Shown one piece after another: positions 1 to 7,417 of a stretch of 18,720 bases of DNA. The DNA is taken from NCBI GenBank assembly GCA_946480605.1, contig CAMLKW010000065.1, positions 1 through 18,720 on the forward strand, in the 5' to 3' direction. The first letter of the stretch is position 1. Each line of letters begins with the position of its first letter. Origin of the DNA: an uncultured Roseateles sp. GTDB lineage: Bacteria > Pseudomonadota > Gammaproteobacteria > Burkholderiales > Burkholderiaceae. The position numbers were made by a program, and so were the translations under genes. Below the pieces are notes generated by a model that was not told the origin of the DNA, made no database searches, and saw only the letters and a list, made by a program, of their open reading frames with translations.

Positions 1-407
1 CCGGCCTGGCCTTCAACGAGATGGTGAGAAGCGGCGAGCTGAAGGCCCCCATCGTCATCGGCCGCGACCACCTGGACAGCGGCTCGGTGGCCAGCCCCAA
101 CCGCGAGACCGAGGGCATGCAGGACGGCTCCGACGCCGTCTCCGACTGGCCGCTGCTGAACGCGCTGCTGAACACCGCCGGCGGCGCCACCTGGGTGAGC
201 CTGCACCATGGCGGCGGCGTGGGCATGGGCTACTCGCAGCACTCGGGCGTGGTCATCGTCGCCGACGGCACGGACGCCGCGGCCCAGCGCCTGTCGCGTG
301 TGCTGTGGAACGACCCGGCCACCGGCGTCATGCGGCATGCAGACGCGGGCTACGAGGCGGCCAAAGCCTGCGCCCGCAAGAACGAACTGAACCTGCCCTC
401 CGTATGA
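1..407 (+). CDS. hutU: Urocanate hydratase (urocanase), C-terminal part
   Basis: This is the 3' end of urocanase, the NAD-dependent cytosolic enzyme that converts urocanate to imidazolonepropionate in histidine degradation. The open frame enters from the left edge (first full codon at 3, reading GLAFNEM) and stops with TGA at 405-407, leaving about 134 residues of a family normally near 550. The recognisable C-terminal blocks are [20 protein letters not shown], a [17 protein letters not shown] segment and the glycine-rich [15 protein letters not shown]. The stop overlaps the hutH start as ATGA (404-407), so the two genes are probably translationally coupled and in one operon. The true start lies outside the window. 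The family call is very secure. Confidence 0.97.
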   Translation, partial: GLAFNEMVRSGELKAPIVIGRDHLDSGSVASPNRETEGMQDGSDAVSDWPLLNALLNTAGGATWVSLHHGGGVGMGYSQHSGVVIVADGTDAAAQRLSRVLWNDPATGVMRHADAGYEAAKACARKNELNLPSV

Positions 408-1909
408 AGCTGATCCCTGGACATCTCACCCTCGCCCAGCTGGCCGACATCGCCACCGGCCGCACCCGCCTCGAACTGGACGACTGGGCGGCGGTGGACG
501 CCAGCGCCGCCCTGGTCGCGGCGGCCGCCGCGGGCGATGCGCCGGTCTACGGCGTCAACACCGGCTTCGGCAAGCTGGCCAGCACCCGCATCGCCAAGGA
601 CCAACTGGCCCAGTTGCAGCTCAACCTGATCCGCAGCCACGCGGTGGGCGTGGGTGCGCCCATGAGCCCCGAGGTCGTTCGGCTGATGCTGGCCACCAAG
701 GCCGGCAGCCTGGCACGCGGCTTCTCGGGCGTGCGCCGCGTGGTGGTGCAGTCGCTGCTGGACGCACTGAACGCCGGCTTCGTGCCCTATGTGCCGGCGC
801 AAGGCTCGGTGGGCGCCAGCGGCGACCTCGCGCCGCTGGCCCACCTGACGCTGGCGCTGATGGGCGAGGGCGAGGCGCTGGTGGCCGGCCAGCGCGTGCC
901 GGCCCGCGCCGAGCTGGCGCGCCTGGGCCTGGCGCCGCTGACGCTGGCTGCCAAGGAGGGCCTGGCCCTCATCAACGGCACGCAGGCCAGCACGGCGCTG
1001 GCGCTGCATGCGCTGCTGCGCTTCGAGGGCCTGTTCGCCACCGCGCTGGCCAGCGGCGCGATGACGCTGGACGCCGCGCGCGGCAGCGACGGCCCCTTCG
1101 ACGCGCGCATCCACGCGGTGCGCGGCCAGCCCGGGCAGATCGAAGTGGCCGCGGTGTGCCGCGCGCTGCTGGCCGACAGCGCCATCCGCGCCTCGCACCG
1201 CGAGGGCGACGAGCGCGTGCAAGACCCCTACTGCCTGCGCTGCCAGCCCCAGGTCATGGGCGCCTGCCTGGACCAGGCACGGCATGCGACCCAGGTGCTG
1301 GTGCGCGAGGCGAATGCGGTGACCGACAACCCGCTGGTGTTCGAGGACACGATGATCAGCGGCGGCAACTTCCACGCCGAGCCGGTCGCCTTTGCCGCCG
1401 ACAACCTGGCGCTGGCCATCGCCGAGGTCGGCGCCATCGCCGAGCGCCGCATCGCGATGCTGATCGACCCTGGCATCTCGCGCCTGCCGCCCTTCCTGAC
1501 GGCGGACGCCGGCCTGCACAGCGGCTTCATGATCGCCCACGTGACGGCGGCGGCGCTGGCCAGCGAGAACAAGAGCCTGGCCCACCCGGCCAGCGTGGAC
1601 AGCCTGCCCACCAGCGCCAACCAGGAAGACCATGTCTCCATGGCCACCTTCGCCGCGCGCCGCCTGCACGCCATGATCGACAACACGGCCCACATCGTCG
1701 CCATCGAGCTGCTGGCCGCGGCGCAGGGCATCGACTTCCTGCGGCCGCTGCAAAGCTCGGCGCCGGTCGAGGCCCTGCACGCGCGGCTGCGCCGGGACTG
1801 CGCCAGCAGCCCGGCCGACCACTACCTGGCACCGGACATCGAGCGGGCGGCGGCGCTGGTGCAGGCCGGCGAGTTGAAGGCGCCCGCGGCACCGGGCTTC
1901 GCGGGCTGA
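404..1909 (+). CDS. hutH: Histidine ammonia-lyase
   Basis: Histidine ammonia-lyase (histidase) makes urocanate and ammonia from L-histidine, the step just before urocanase. The protein is 501 aa, the usual family length. The Ala-Ser-Gly triad that cyclises to the MIO electrophile is at residues 138-140, within [15 protein letters not shown]. The N-terminal [12 protein letters not shown] block with the conserved Tyr is at 49-60. Further family blocks are NPLVFED and SADSLPTS-like (here [17 protein letters not shown]). I chose the ATG at 404 because it overlaps the hutU stop (ATGA); an in-frame upstream extension to 305 lies inside hutU and is not homologous. The gene order hutU-hutH and the overlap show a hut operon; its usual regulator HutC is not in view. 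Confidence 0.97.
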   Translation: MKLIPGHLTLAQLADIATGRTRLELDDWAAVDASAALVAAAAAGDAPVYGVNTGFGKLASTRIAKDQLAQLQLNLIRSHAVGVGAPMSPEVVRLMLATKAGSLARGFSGVRRVVVQSLLDALNAGFVPYVPAQGSVGASGDLAPLAHLTLALMGEGEALVAGQRVPARAELARLGLAPLTLAAKEGLALINGTQASTALALHALLRFEGLFATALASGAMTLDAARGSDGPFDARIHAVRGQPGQIEVAAVCRALLADSAIRASHREGDERVQDPYCLRCQPQVMGACLDQARHATQVLVREANAVTDNPLVFEDTMISGGNFHAEPVAFAADNLALAIAEVGAIAERRIAMLIDPGISRLPPFLTADAGLHSGFMIAHVTAAALASENKSLAHPASVDSLPTSANQEDHVSMATFAARRLHAMIDNTAHIVAIELLAAAQGIDFLRPLQSSAPVEALHARLRRDCASSPADHYLAPDIERAAALVQAGELKAPAAPGFAG

Positions 1910-1912
1910 GCC

Positions 1913-1959
1913 CCCCGCATCAGCGGGGCCGGCTCCGCGCTTTCACCCGAGCGGGTGAA
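1913..1959 (+). terminator. Two tandem GC-rich hairpins after hutH (possible terminator)
   Basis: Two perfect inverted repeats lie just after the hutH stop. One is CCCCGC (1913-1918), loop ATCA, GCGGGG (1923-1928). The other is TTCACCCG (1942-1949), two bases, CGGGTGAA (1952-1959). Neither is followed by a T-run, so a classical intrinsic terminator is not shown; they could end or stabilise the hut mRNA, or be a protein-binding dyad. Confidence 0.4.
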
Positions 1960-2023
1960 GACCCCATCGCCCGCCGTTTCCAGAATCCACCCGCACAACA
2001 ACGACTTTCAGCAACGAGGGCGC

Positions 2024-2713
2024 ATGACAACAGCAGCAAACTTCACATGGCTTGGCGCGGCACTGCTGGCCGCCGGCCTTCAGCAAGCCATGGCCGCCCC
2101 GGTCGTCGCCTACACCGACTCGAACGGGCGCGAATGGCGTCAGGTCAAGGAGACGGTGGGGCTGGCCTACACCGACATCAAGGCGGCCTGCTCGGGCAGC
2201 CAGGGCCTCTGCAGCGGCAGTGTCGGGAACATCCAACTGGAAGGCTGGCATTTCGCCGTGAACGCCGATGTATATCAGCTCTTCGTGCAGACGAGCATCC
2301 CGATGACCGGCAACACGGCAACCGGCTACGGTTCGGCATCAGGCCCCTCGGGTTCGACCTGGGCGGCCGCCTTCATTGACGTCGACGGCGTTGGCGGGGA
2401 TGCGGGCTACTTCGACGCCAATTGGCTGAATGAGTCCGGCGCGTGGGTCATGGGCTTTGTGCGCGATCAGCCTGCCTCGCTGAACTATCGCTACACGGCC
2501 TCGGTCATGGACATCAAGGACAACTTGACGTCTCGGGTGGACGGCGCCGGCACGGCGAATCTCGTGCATCGCGATGCCGGCGATGCCCCCAATGGCTACT
2601 GGCTGTACCGCGACGCCGCCGTCACCAGCAACGCCCTGCCCCTGCCCGGCACTCTGCCCCTGGCCGGCCTGGCGCTCGCCGGCCTCGCCGCCCTGCGCCG
2701 TCGGCGCCGCTGA
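2024..2713 (+). CDS. Secreted protein with PEP-CTERM-like exosortase sorting signal
   Basis: A 229-aa exported protein of unknown function. It has a signal peptide (residues 1-24, likely cut after AMA before APVV). The C-terminus has the tripartite architecture of exosortase substrates: a short Pro motif (LPLPGT, 205-210), a hydrophobic Leu/Ala/Gly helix and five terminal arginines. The motif is P-L-P rather than the classic P-E-P, a variant resembling the VPLPA/PLPGT-type tails. The body begins YTDSNGREWRQV and carries a close cysteine pair (C56, C63) followed by LEGWHFA and LF, a pattern seen in other PEP-CTERM proteins. I chose ATG 2024 (GAGG a few bases upstream, signal peptide starts there); the longer frame from 1955 would bury the signal. 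No exosortase gene is nearby. It converges on a LuxR-type gene with 2 bases between stops. Confidence 0.8.
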   Translation: MTTAANFTWLGAALLAAGLQQAMAAPVVAYTDSNGREWRQVKETVGLAYTDIKAACSGSQGLCSGSVGNIQLEGWHFAVNADVYQLFVQTSIPMTGNTATGYGSASGPSGSTWAAAFIDVDGVGGDAGYFDANWLNESGAWVMGFVRDQPASLNYRYTASVMDIKDNLTSRVDGAGTANLVHRDAGDAPNGYWLYRDAAVTSNALPLPGTLPLAGLALAGLAALRRRRR

Positions 2714-2715
2714 GA

Positions 2716-3903
2716 TCAGCCGGCGGCCTGGCCGTCGCCGACGCTCGCCACGCTCAGCAGCAGCCGCGTCAACTCGGCGCGGCTGGCGCAGCCGGTCTTG
2801 GCGTAGATCTGCTTGAGCTGGGTCTTCAAGGTGTTGACGCTCAGGTCCACCGCGACGGCGGCGTCGGCCAGCCTGGCGCCGCCGGCCAGCGCCTGCGCCG
2901 TGCGCGCCTCGGCGGCGCTGAGGCCGTACAGGCGCATCAACACCGCCGCATCGGGTTCCTGGCGGCGCTCGCTGTCGGTGATGAACACGATGACGCAGGC
3001 ATCGCCCGCCAGAGGCCCGAAACGGTCGCCGACCGACAGTCGGGACAGCTGCAGCAGATAGCTGCCCGAGCCCGACGAACGCGGCACGTTCAAGGCCTCG
3101 GAAAAATGAGCCACGCGCCCGGCCCCGTCCAGCGTGGCCTGCAGCGCGGCCTGCCAGGCGCGGCGCGCGGCGGCGCCATCGATGGCGAGGTGCCGCATCG
3201 CATCGCGCCGCAGGCCGTCCGTCGCGCGCCAGATGCTTTCAGCACGCTGGTTGGCATGCACGACACGCCCCTGCCGGTCCAGCAACGCGACGCCGCAGCT
3301 CAGCGCGTCCAGCGCCCCGGCGCTGGCGGCCGCCTGGTGCTCGGCCCGCCTCAGCCTCAGCATCACGGCCAGCGCGCGCGACAGGTGCGGCAGCAGCAGG
3401 GCCATGCGGGCGCGCGCGACGTCGTCGAAACCGCCTTCCGCCTGCACGCCCCGGTAGTTGGACAGCACGACCACCGGCAGATGGCCGTCCGGCGGCGCCA
3501 GGATGACGCCGGACAGCAGCCAGCCTATGTCCATGCGGACCAGGTGCTCGCGGTAATAGTCCGACGCCAGCAGCTCCTGGCGGTTGGACAGGTCACTGTC
3601 GCGAAAGATGCCGCCCTCGTAGGCCAGCCCGCGCTCCACGGCCCGCGCGGTCCAGAAGTCCTGCCCCACGTAGCGCGAACTCCAGATCGTCATCTCCTCT
3701 GCGCTGACGCCGTGGGAGTAGAAGAAGCCGTCGGCATCGATGGCCGCGCCGGGCGTGAACAACAGGGAGCGCGAAGCGCCCAGCCAGTCCGCCGCACGGG
3801 CCAGCGCCTGCGGCCAGCGTGTCGGCTCCAGCGATGCCTCGTAGACGAGATCCAGCAGCTGCGCGAACTCGCGCTCCGACTCACCAGGAAACGATCGATC
3901 CAC
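2716..3903 (-). CDS. LuxR-family (C-terminal HTH) transcriptional regulator
   Basis: A 395-aa cytosolic DNA-binding regulator. The C-terminal helix-turn-helix is at about residues 326-386, from LYGLSAAEARTAQAL through LSVNTLKTQLKQIYAKTG to RAELTRLL, which is the LuxR/GerE pattern. The middle (about 197-230, ALDALSCGVALLDRQGRVVHANQRA) looks like a PAS-type sensor segment; the N-terminal ~180 residues are unassigned. There is no phosphoacceptor receiver domain, so it is probably ligand- or redox-responsive rather than a two-component regulator (inference). No ATG lies near the N-terminus; I chose GTG at 3903, preceded by a G-rich stretch. Another GTG at 3948 would add 15 residues. A 7-bp inverted repeat overlaps the leader. 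The target genes are unknown. Confidence 0.85.
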   Translation of the reverse strand: MDRSFPGESEREFAQLLDLVYEASLEPTRWPQALARAADWLGASRSLLFTPGAAIDADGFFYSHGVSAEEMTIWSSRYVGQDFWTARAVERGLAYEGGIFRDSDLSNRQELLASDYYREHLVRMDIGWLLSGVILAPPDGHLPVVVLSNYRGVQAEGGFDDVARARMALLLPHLSRALAVMLRLRRAEHQAAASAGALDALSCGVALLDRQGRVVHANQRAESIWRATDGLRRDAMRHLAIDGAAARRAWQAALQATLDGAGRVAHFSEALNVPRSSGSGSYLLQLSRLSVGDRFGPLAGDACVIVFITDSERRQEPDAAVLMRLYGLSAAEARTAQALAGGARLADAAVAVDLSVNTLKTQLKQIYAKTGCASRAELTRLLLSVASVGDGQAAG

Positions 3904-3909
3904 CCCAGC

Positions 3910-3935
3910 CCCCCGTGTATCTTTTTGTACGGGGG
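3910..3935 (-). promoter_or_regulatory. Inverted repeat in the leader of the LuxR-type gene
   Basis: On the minus strand CCCCCGT, a 12-base A-rich loop, then ACGGGGG form a perfect 7-bp dyad. Its right arm runs into the G-rich stretch just upstream of the proposed GTG start at 3903. It could be an operator (autoregulation) or an mRNA hairpin that masks the ribosome-binding region. Function is inferred only from symmetry and position. Confidence 0.4.
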
Positions 3936-3956
3936 ATGATGCCAGCACCCGATCTG

Positions 3957-4007
3957 CCCAGGCTGCACAAAGTTGACGAGGGCCTGACGCAAAGCGGCAG
4001 CCCTGGG
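3957..4007 (-). repeat. Long-loop inverted repeat after clsB
   Basis: CCCAGGCTGC (3957-3966) pairs with GCAGCCCTGGG (3997-4007) apart from one bulged C, around a 30-base loop. It begins 7 bases beyond the clsB stop on the minus strand. There is no T-run, so it is at best a weak terminator or mRNA-stabilising hairpin; chance pairing in GC-rich DNA is possible. The rest of 3904-4013 shows nothing I can name. Confidence 0.25.
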
Positions 4008-4013
4008 GCGCGC

Positions 4014-5276
4014 TCAGTAGCGCCCGACCGCCCCGGCCACGCGCAGGAACACATAGGCAAACCACGCCACCACGGCGCGGTGCAGCAGCGCGCGCCAGCC
4101 GGTGCCGCGCTGCTCGCCCACGCGCTCGGACTGCGCGATGGCCACGTCCATCTCGCCGGCCAGCCGCGCCGCGAAGCGGCGGTCCAGCACCACCACGTTG
4201 GCCTCCAGGTTGACCAGCAGCGACAGCGGGTCGATGTTGGAGCTGCCCACCGTGGCCCAGTGCTCGTCGACGACGGCCACCTTGGCGTGCAGGAAGGCGG
4301 GCGTGTACTCGTAGATCTCGATGCCGTGGCCGATCAGATCGGCGTACAGCGCCTCGGCGGCCCAGCCCGCCAGACGGTAATCCAGCTTGCCCTGCAGCAG
4401 CAGCCGCACGCGCACGCCGCGCCGGGCGGCGGCACGCAGGGCCTGGCGCAGGCGCTGGCCGGGGTAGAAGTAGGGGCAGATGATGTCCACGCTGCGGCGC
4501 GCGCCGCGTATCGCGTCGACGTAGGCATGCTCGATGGTGCGGCGGCGGCGCAGGTTGTCGCGCAGCACGAAGGCGGCGCACACCGGCGGCAGGTGCGGCA
4601 CGCTGGCCGGCAGCCGCTGCGGGCCGCGCCAGATCTGCGTCAGCCACAGGCTGAAGCGGCGGCGCAGCGGCACGTAGTCCAGCAACGCGTCGTCGAACTC
4701 GCGGCCCAGCCAGGCGCGCGACCAGATGGAGCGCACGCTCTGCGCCATGGCCTCGACCAGGCCGCCGACCACCTCCACCGCGTAGTCCAGCCGCGGCAGC
4801 TCGGTGGCGCCGTGGTGCAGGTCCACGCGGTCGTCGATGACGTTGATGCCACCGACGAACGCGACCTCGTGGTCGACCACGCACAGCTTCTGGTGCAGGC
4901 GGCGCAGCTGGCCGCGCTGGAACCAGCGCCACCAGCGGTCCATGGGCCGGAACACGGCCAGCGCCACGCCCGTGCCCTCGAAGCGCGCGCGCAGCGAGGC
5001 CAGGCTGGCGCCGCTGCCGAAGCCGTCCACCACCACCCTCACGCGCACGCCGCGCCGGTCCGCCGCGATCAGCGCGTCGGCCAGCGCCAGCGAGGTGGCG
5101 TCGTCGTGGAAGATGTAGGTGGCCAGCCAGACCTCGCGCTGCGCCTGCGCGATGCTGGCGTGCATGCGCGGGAACAGCTGGTCGCCGCCGCGCAGCAGCT
5201 CGACCTGGTTGCCGCCGACGAAGCCGGTGTCGGCCGACCTGCGACGGCTGCGCCGCCTTGAGCCCAGGCGCCTCAT
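4014..5276 (-). CDS. clsB: Cardiolipin synthase B-type phospholipase D-family protein
   Basis: A 420-aa phospholipase D superfamily enzyme of the ClsB/YbhO type, expected to make cardiolipin at the inner membrane by phosphatidyl transfer. Both HxKx4D catalytic motifs are intact: HQKLCVVD (H128, K130, D135) followed by EVAFVGGINV, and HAKVAVVD (H330, K332, D337) followed by WATVGSSNID. An Arg-rich N-terminus (residues 2-13) and a hydrophobic C-terminal stretch (about 400-415) could help membrane association; there are no two strong N-terminal membrane helices as in ClsA. The ATG at 5276 overlaps the stop of the upstream EEP gene (ATGA), which fixes the start and shows coupling. In E. coli clsB (ybhO) also neighbours ybhP, supporting this assignment. 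Confidence 0.9.
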   Translation of the reverse strand: MRRLGSRRRSRRRSADTGFVGGNQVELLRGGDQLFPRMHASIAQAQREVWLATYIFHDDATSLALADALIAADRRGVRVRVVVDGFGSGASLASLRARFEGTGVALAVFRPMDRWWRWFQRGQLRRLHQKLCVVDHEVAFVGGINVIDDRVDLHHGATELPRLDYAVEVVGGLVEAMAQSVRSIWSRAWLGREFDDALLDYVPLRRRFSLWLTQIWRGPQRLPASVPHLPPVCAAFVLRDNLRRRRTIEHAYVDAIRGARRSVDIICPYFYPGQRLRQALRAAARRGVRVRLLLQGKLDYRLAGWAAEALYADLIGHGIEIYEYTPAFLHAKVAVVDEHWATVGSSNIDPLSLLVNLEANVVVLDRRFAARLAGEMDVAIAQSERVGEQRGTGWRALLHRAVVAWFAYVFLRVAGAVGRY

Positions 5277-6061
5277 TCCAAGGCCAGCTCCACCACCAGC
5301 GGCAAGTGGTCCGACATGCGCGCCCACGAAGGCCCGCGCGGCACCTGCACGCCGGTGCAGCGCAGGCCGCGCATGTAGACGCGGTCCAGCGAAAACACCG
5401 GCAGCCGCGACGGGAAGGTGGCGGCGCGCGCCCGGCCGTGGGGCGGCGCCGCGCGGCGCAGGCCGTGCACGCGCATCGACGGGTCGAGGCGCTCGCCCCA
5501 GTCGTTGTAGTCCCCGGCCACCAGCACCGGCGCGCCGTCGGGCACATGGTCCTTGACGAAGGCGGCCAGGCGTTCGACCTGGCGCACGCGGCTGGCGTGG
5601 ATCAGCCCGAAGTGGGCGACGACCACGTGCACGATGGCACCCTGCCAATGCACCGGCACATGCAGCAGGCCGCGCTGCTCGAACTGGTGATCGGACACAT
5701 CGTGGTGGCCGATGTCGCCCATGGGCCAGCGCGACAGCAGCGCGTTGCCGTGCTCGCCGAACCGGGTCGTCGCGTTGGTGCGGTAGGCCACCTCGTAGCC
5801 GTCGGGCGCCAGGAACTCGGCCTGGCCCTTCTCGGGCCAGCCGAACCAGGTGCGGTCGAAATAGGCCGCCTCGCGGTGGTGGAACAGACGCACCTCCTGC
5901 AGGCAGACGAGGTCGGCATCCAGCGCCTCCACACCCATCTGCAGGTTGTGGATCTCCAGCCGCTTGGCCGGGCCCAGGCCGCGCACGCCCTTGTGGATGT
6001 TGTAGGTGGCCACCCGCAGCACGTCGCCGGGGGAGTGCGGGGCGGGGCGCAGCGGGCTCAT
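5273..6061 (-). CDS. ybhP: Endonuclease/exonuclease/phosphatase (EEP) family protein, YbhP type
   Basis: A 262-aa metal-dependent phosphohydrolase of the EEP (DNase I-like) fold. Visible family motifs are TYNIHKG (N21), LQEVR (metal ligand E56), the VAHFG histidine (H150), GDYNDW (D184, N186), SLDRVY (D226) and the terminal SDHLPLV pair (D251, H252). The substrate is not known; E. coli YbhP is likewise uncharacterised but sits beside ybhO/clsB, so a role linked to phospholipid or envelope metabolism is plausible (inference). No signal peptide is evident. The start ATG at 6061 overlaps the nudB stop and its own stop overlaps the clsB start, both as ATGA, so the three proteins are probably made in a coupled way. 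Confidence 0.87.
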   Translation of the reverse strand: MSPLRPAPHSPGDVLRVATYNIHKGVRGLGPAKRLEIHNLQMGVEALDADLVCLQEVRLFHHREAAYFDRTWFGWPEKGQAEFLAPDGYEVAYRTNATTRFGEHGNALLSRWPMGDIGHHDVSDHQFEQRGLLHVPVHWQGAIVHVVVAHFGLIHASRVRQVERLAAFVKDHVPDGAPVLVAGDYNDWGERLDPSMRVHGLRRAAPPHGRARAATFPSRLPVFSLDRVYMRGLRCTGVQVPRGPSWARMSDHLPLVVELALE

Positions 6062-6537
6062 GTCAGGGAGGCGGCACTGAACCGGGGCAGCTGCAGCACG
6101 GCCTCGGCATTGGACGGCGAGAAGCAGCGGTCGGCCGCCTCGTGCCAGGGCAGCCACAGCCACGCCAGGTGCTCGCGCGGCGCCAGCCGGGGCGTCAGCG
6201 CCGCGGGCAACTGCAGGCCGAAAACATGTTCGGTGTTGCGCGTGACGCCGGGCGCATAACGGTGCCGCCACTGGGGGTAGATCTCGTAGACGTTGGCCAG
6301 CCGCCAGTCCGCCAGCTCGCCGCCCAGGGCGTCGATGTCGAAGCCGGTCTCCTCCAGCACCTCGCGGCGCGCCGTCTCGGCCAGCGGCTCGTCCGGGCTG
6401 TCCTTGGAGCCGGTCACGCTCTGCCAGTAGCCGGGGTGGTCGGCGCGCTCGATCAGCAGCACCTGCAGCTCGGGCGTGTGGATGACGACGAGGACCGACT
6501 CGGGAATCTTGAAGGGCTTGGCCAACTGCATGGCCAA
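6058..6537 (-). CDS. nudB: Dihydroneopterin triphosphate diphosphatase (Nudix)
   Basis: A Nudix hydrolase of about 159 aa matching NudB, which removes pyrophosphate from dihydroneopterin triphosphate in folate synthesis. Diagnostic stretches shared with E. coli NudB are SVLVVIHT near the N-terminus, YWQSVTGS, and HRYAPGVTRNTEHVF. The Nudix box runs from G43 to about F66 with REVLEE (R58, E59, E62, E63). There are six rather than five residues between the box Gly and the first Glu, so the loop is one longer than canonical. The start is uncertain: a GAGGTC at 6546-6551 is 8 bases from a TTG at 6537 but 14 from the ATG at 6531. The site overlaps the stop of the upstream lipoprotein gene, suggesting one transcript. 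Confidence 0.9.
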   Translation of the reverse strand: MAMQLAKPFKIPESVLVVIHTPELQVLLIERADHPGYWQSVTGSKDSPDEPLAETARREVLEETGFDIDALGGELADWRLANVYEIYPQWRHRYAPGVTRNTEHVFGLQLPAALTPRLAPREHLAWLWLPWHEAADRCFSPSNAEAVLQLPRFSAASLT

Positions 6538-6549
6538 AGCATAGCGACC

Positions 6550-7347
6550 TCAGCCGCCTTGACGCGTGCGCTTGGCCACCTCTGGCGGCAACTCCTTGGC
6601 CTGCAGCTCGCGCACCTGCGCCACCAGCTGGTTGTGCGCGTCCAGGAAGGCCGCCGCGATGACCTTGCCCTCGTTGGAATTGCTCCAGCCCGCACCGGCC
6701 GCGCCGCCCAGCTTGCCCAGCACGGCGCCGCCCACACCCAGATCGGCCACCTCCACGGAGCCGGTGGATGCGGCGACCTGTTCGGTGGTCTCGTTGTCGG
6801 TCAGCAGCAGCGCGGCCTGCGCCTGCTTGAGCTTGACCTGCTCGGCCGCGCCCACGAGCTTGTTCAGGTAGGGAATGGCGGCCAGGATGCCGCCGATCTG
6901 CCGGCCGGCGTCCTGCTCGCTGAAGGTCAGGCTGGGCGTCAGGCTGTACTGGGCTTCGTAGCCCTTGCCCTTGGCCACCGTATTGCCGGTCTGCCGCAGC
7001 ACGCCGGACTCCTTCAGCTCCTGCTCGCGCACGGTGGCCTTCAGGCCGGCTGCGCGGTCCACGACGCGGAAGCAGCCGCTCTGCTGCGCCAGCAACCGCA
7101 CCAGCGGCACCGGGCTGGACGGCAACTGGTAGCCGGAATAGGCATAGCCGTTGGGGTTCTCGACCAGCGCCAACGTGGCCACCGGCGCGTCGCACCTGAC
7201 CAGCTCGCGGCTGGCCTTGTGCGCGCCCGCCGGGCCCGCCGAGCCGCTGATGACGGAGCCGCCCTCGCCCAGCGACGTGGATGACTTGCCGCACGCGGCC
7301 AGCAGCAGGACGACGGCGGGAACGACAAGCAGGCGCAGATTTTTCAT
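6550..7347 (-). CDS. CsgG/HfaB-like outer-membrane lipoprotein
   Basis: A 265-aa predicted lipoprotein: a short positive N-terminus, a hydrophobic run and lipobox LAAC with C19 as the lipidated residue. The body resembles CsgG/HfaB-type proteins: PLVRLLAQQSGCFRVVDR, a REQELKESGVLR segment, a YSLTPSLTFSEQ strand region, ALLLTDNETTEQVAAS and a C-terminal helix (EGKVIAAAFLDAHNQLVAQV). CsgG itself is the curli secretion pore; relatives serve in other surface-export or envelope roles. No curli or holdfast genes are in view, so the cargo is unknown. I chose ATG 7347 because it begins the signal peptide; the frame upstream to 7401 adds a non-signal extension. It is followed 12 bases later by nudB. 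The CsgG assignment is by sequence pattern and moderately secure. Confidence 0.7.
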   Translation of the reverse strand: MKNLRLLVVPAVVLLLAACGKSSTSLGEGGSVISGSAGPAGAHKASRELVRCDAPVATLALVENPNGYAYSGYQLPSSPVPLVRLLAQQSGCFRVVDRAAGLKATVREQELKESGVLRQTGNTVAKGKGYEAQYSLTPSLTFSEQDAGRQIGGILAAIPYLNKLVGAAEQVKLKQAQAALLLTDNETTEQVAASTGSVEVADLGVGGAVLGKLGGAAGAGWSNSNEGKVIAAAFLDAHNQLVAQVRELQAKELPPEVAKRTRQGG

Positions 7348-7417
7348 GGGCGCGAGTCTGCCCGCAGGACGGTGAGAAGACGGCCCTAGAACAAGGGACA
7401 TCGTCGCGCCGGCCCCC

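Noticed and set aside
350..1822. 490-codon open frame antisense to hutH
   Set aside because: It mirrors hutH with low-complexity Gln/Arg/Ala/His-rich translation; such antisense frames are a by-product of GC-rich third positions.
3985..4003. GG-N10-GC pattern on the minus strand as a sigma-54 promoter for the LuxR-type gene
   Set aside because: Only the minimal dinucleotides fit; the TGGCAC and TTGCA blocks are poor, and it sits in a region with other pairing.
2716..5547. A single 943-codon minus-strand frame
   Set aside because: Only its last ~395 codons are real (LuxR-type gene); the upstream part is the wrong frame of clsB and the EEP gene, so it is not a fusion protein.
5273..7294. A 673-codon frame suggesting a long N-terminal extension of the EEP protein
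   Set aside because: The extension is an off-frame reading of nudB and the lipoprotein gene; the ATG at 6061 overlapping the nudB stop fits the family length.
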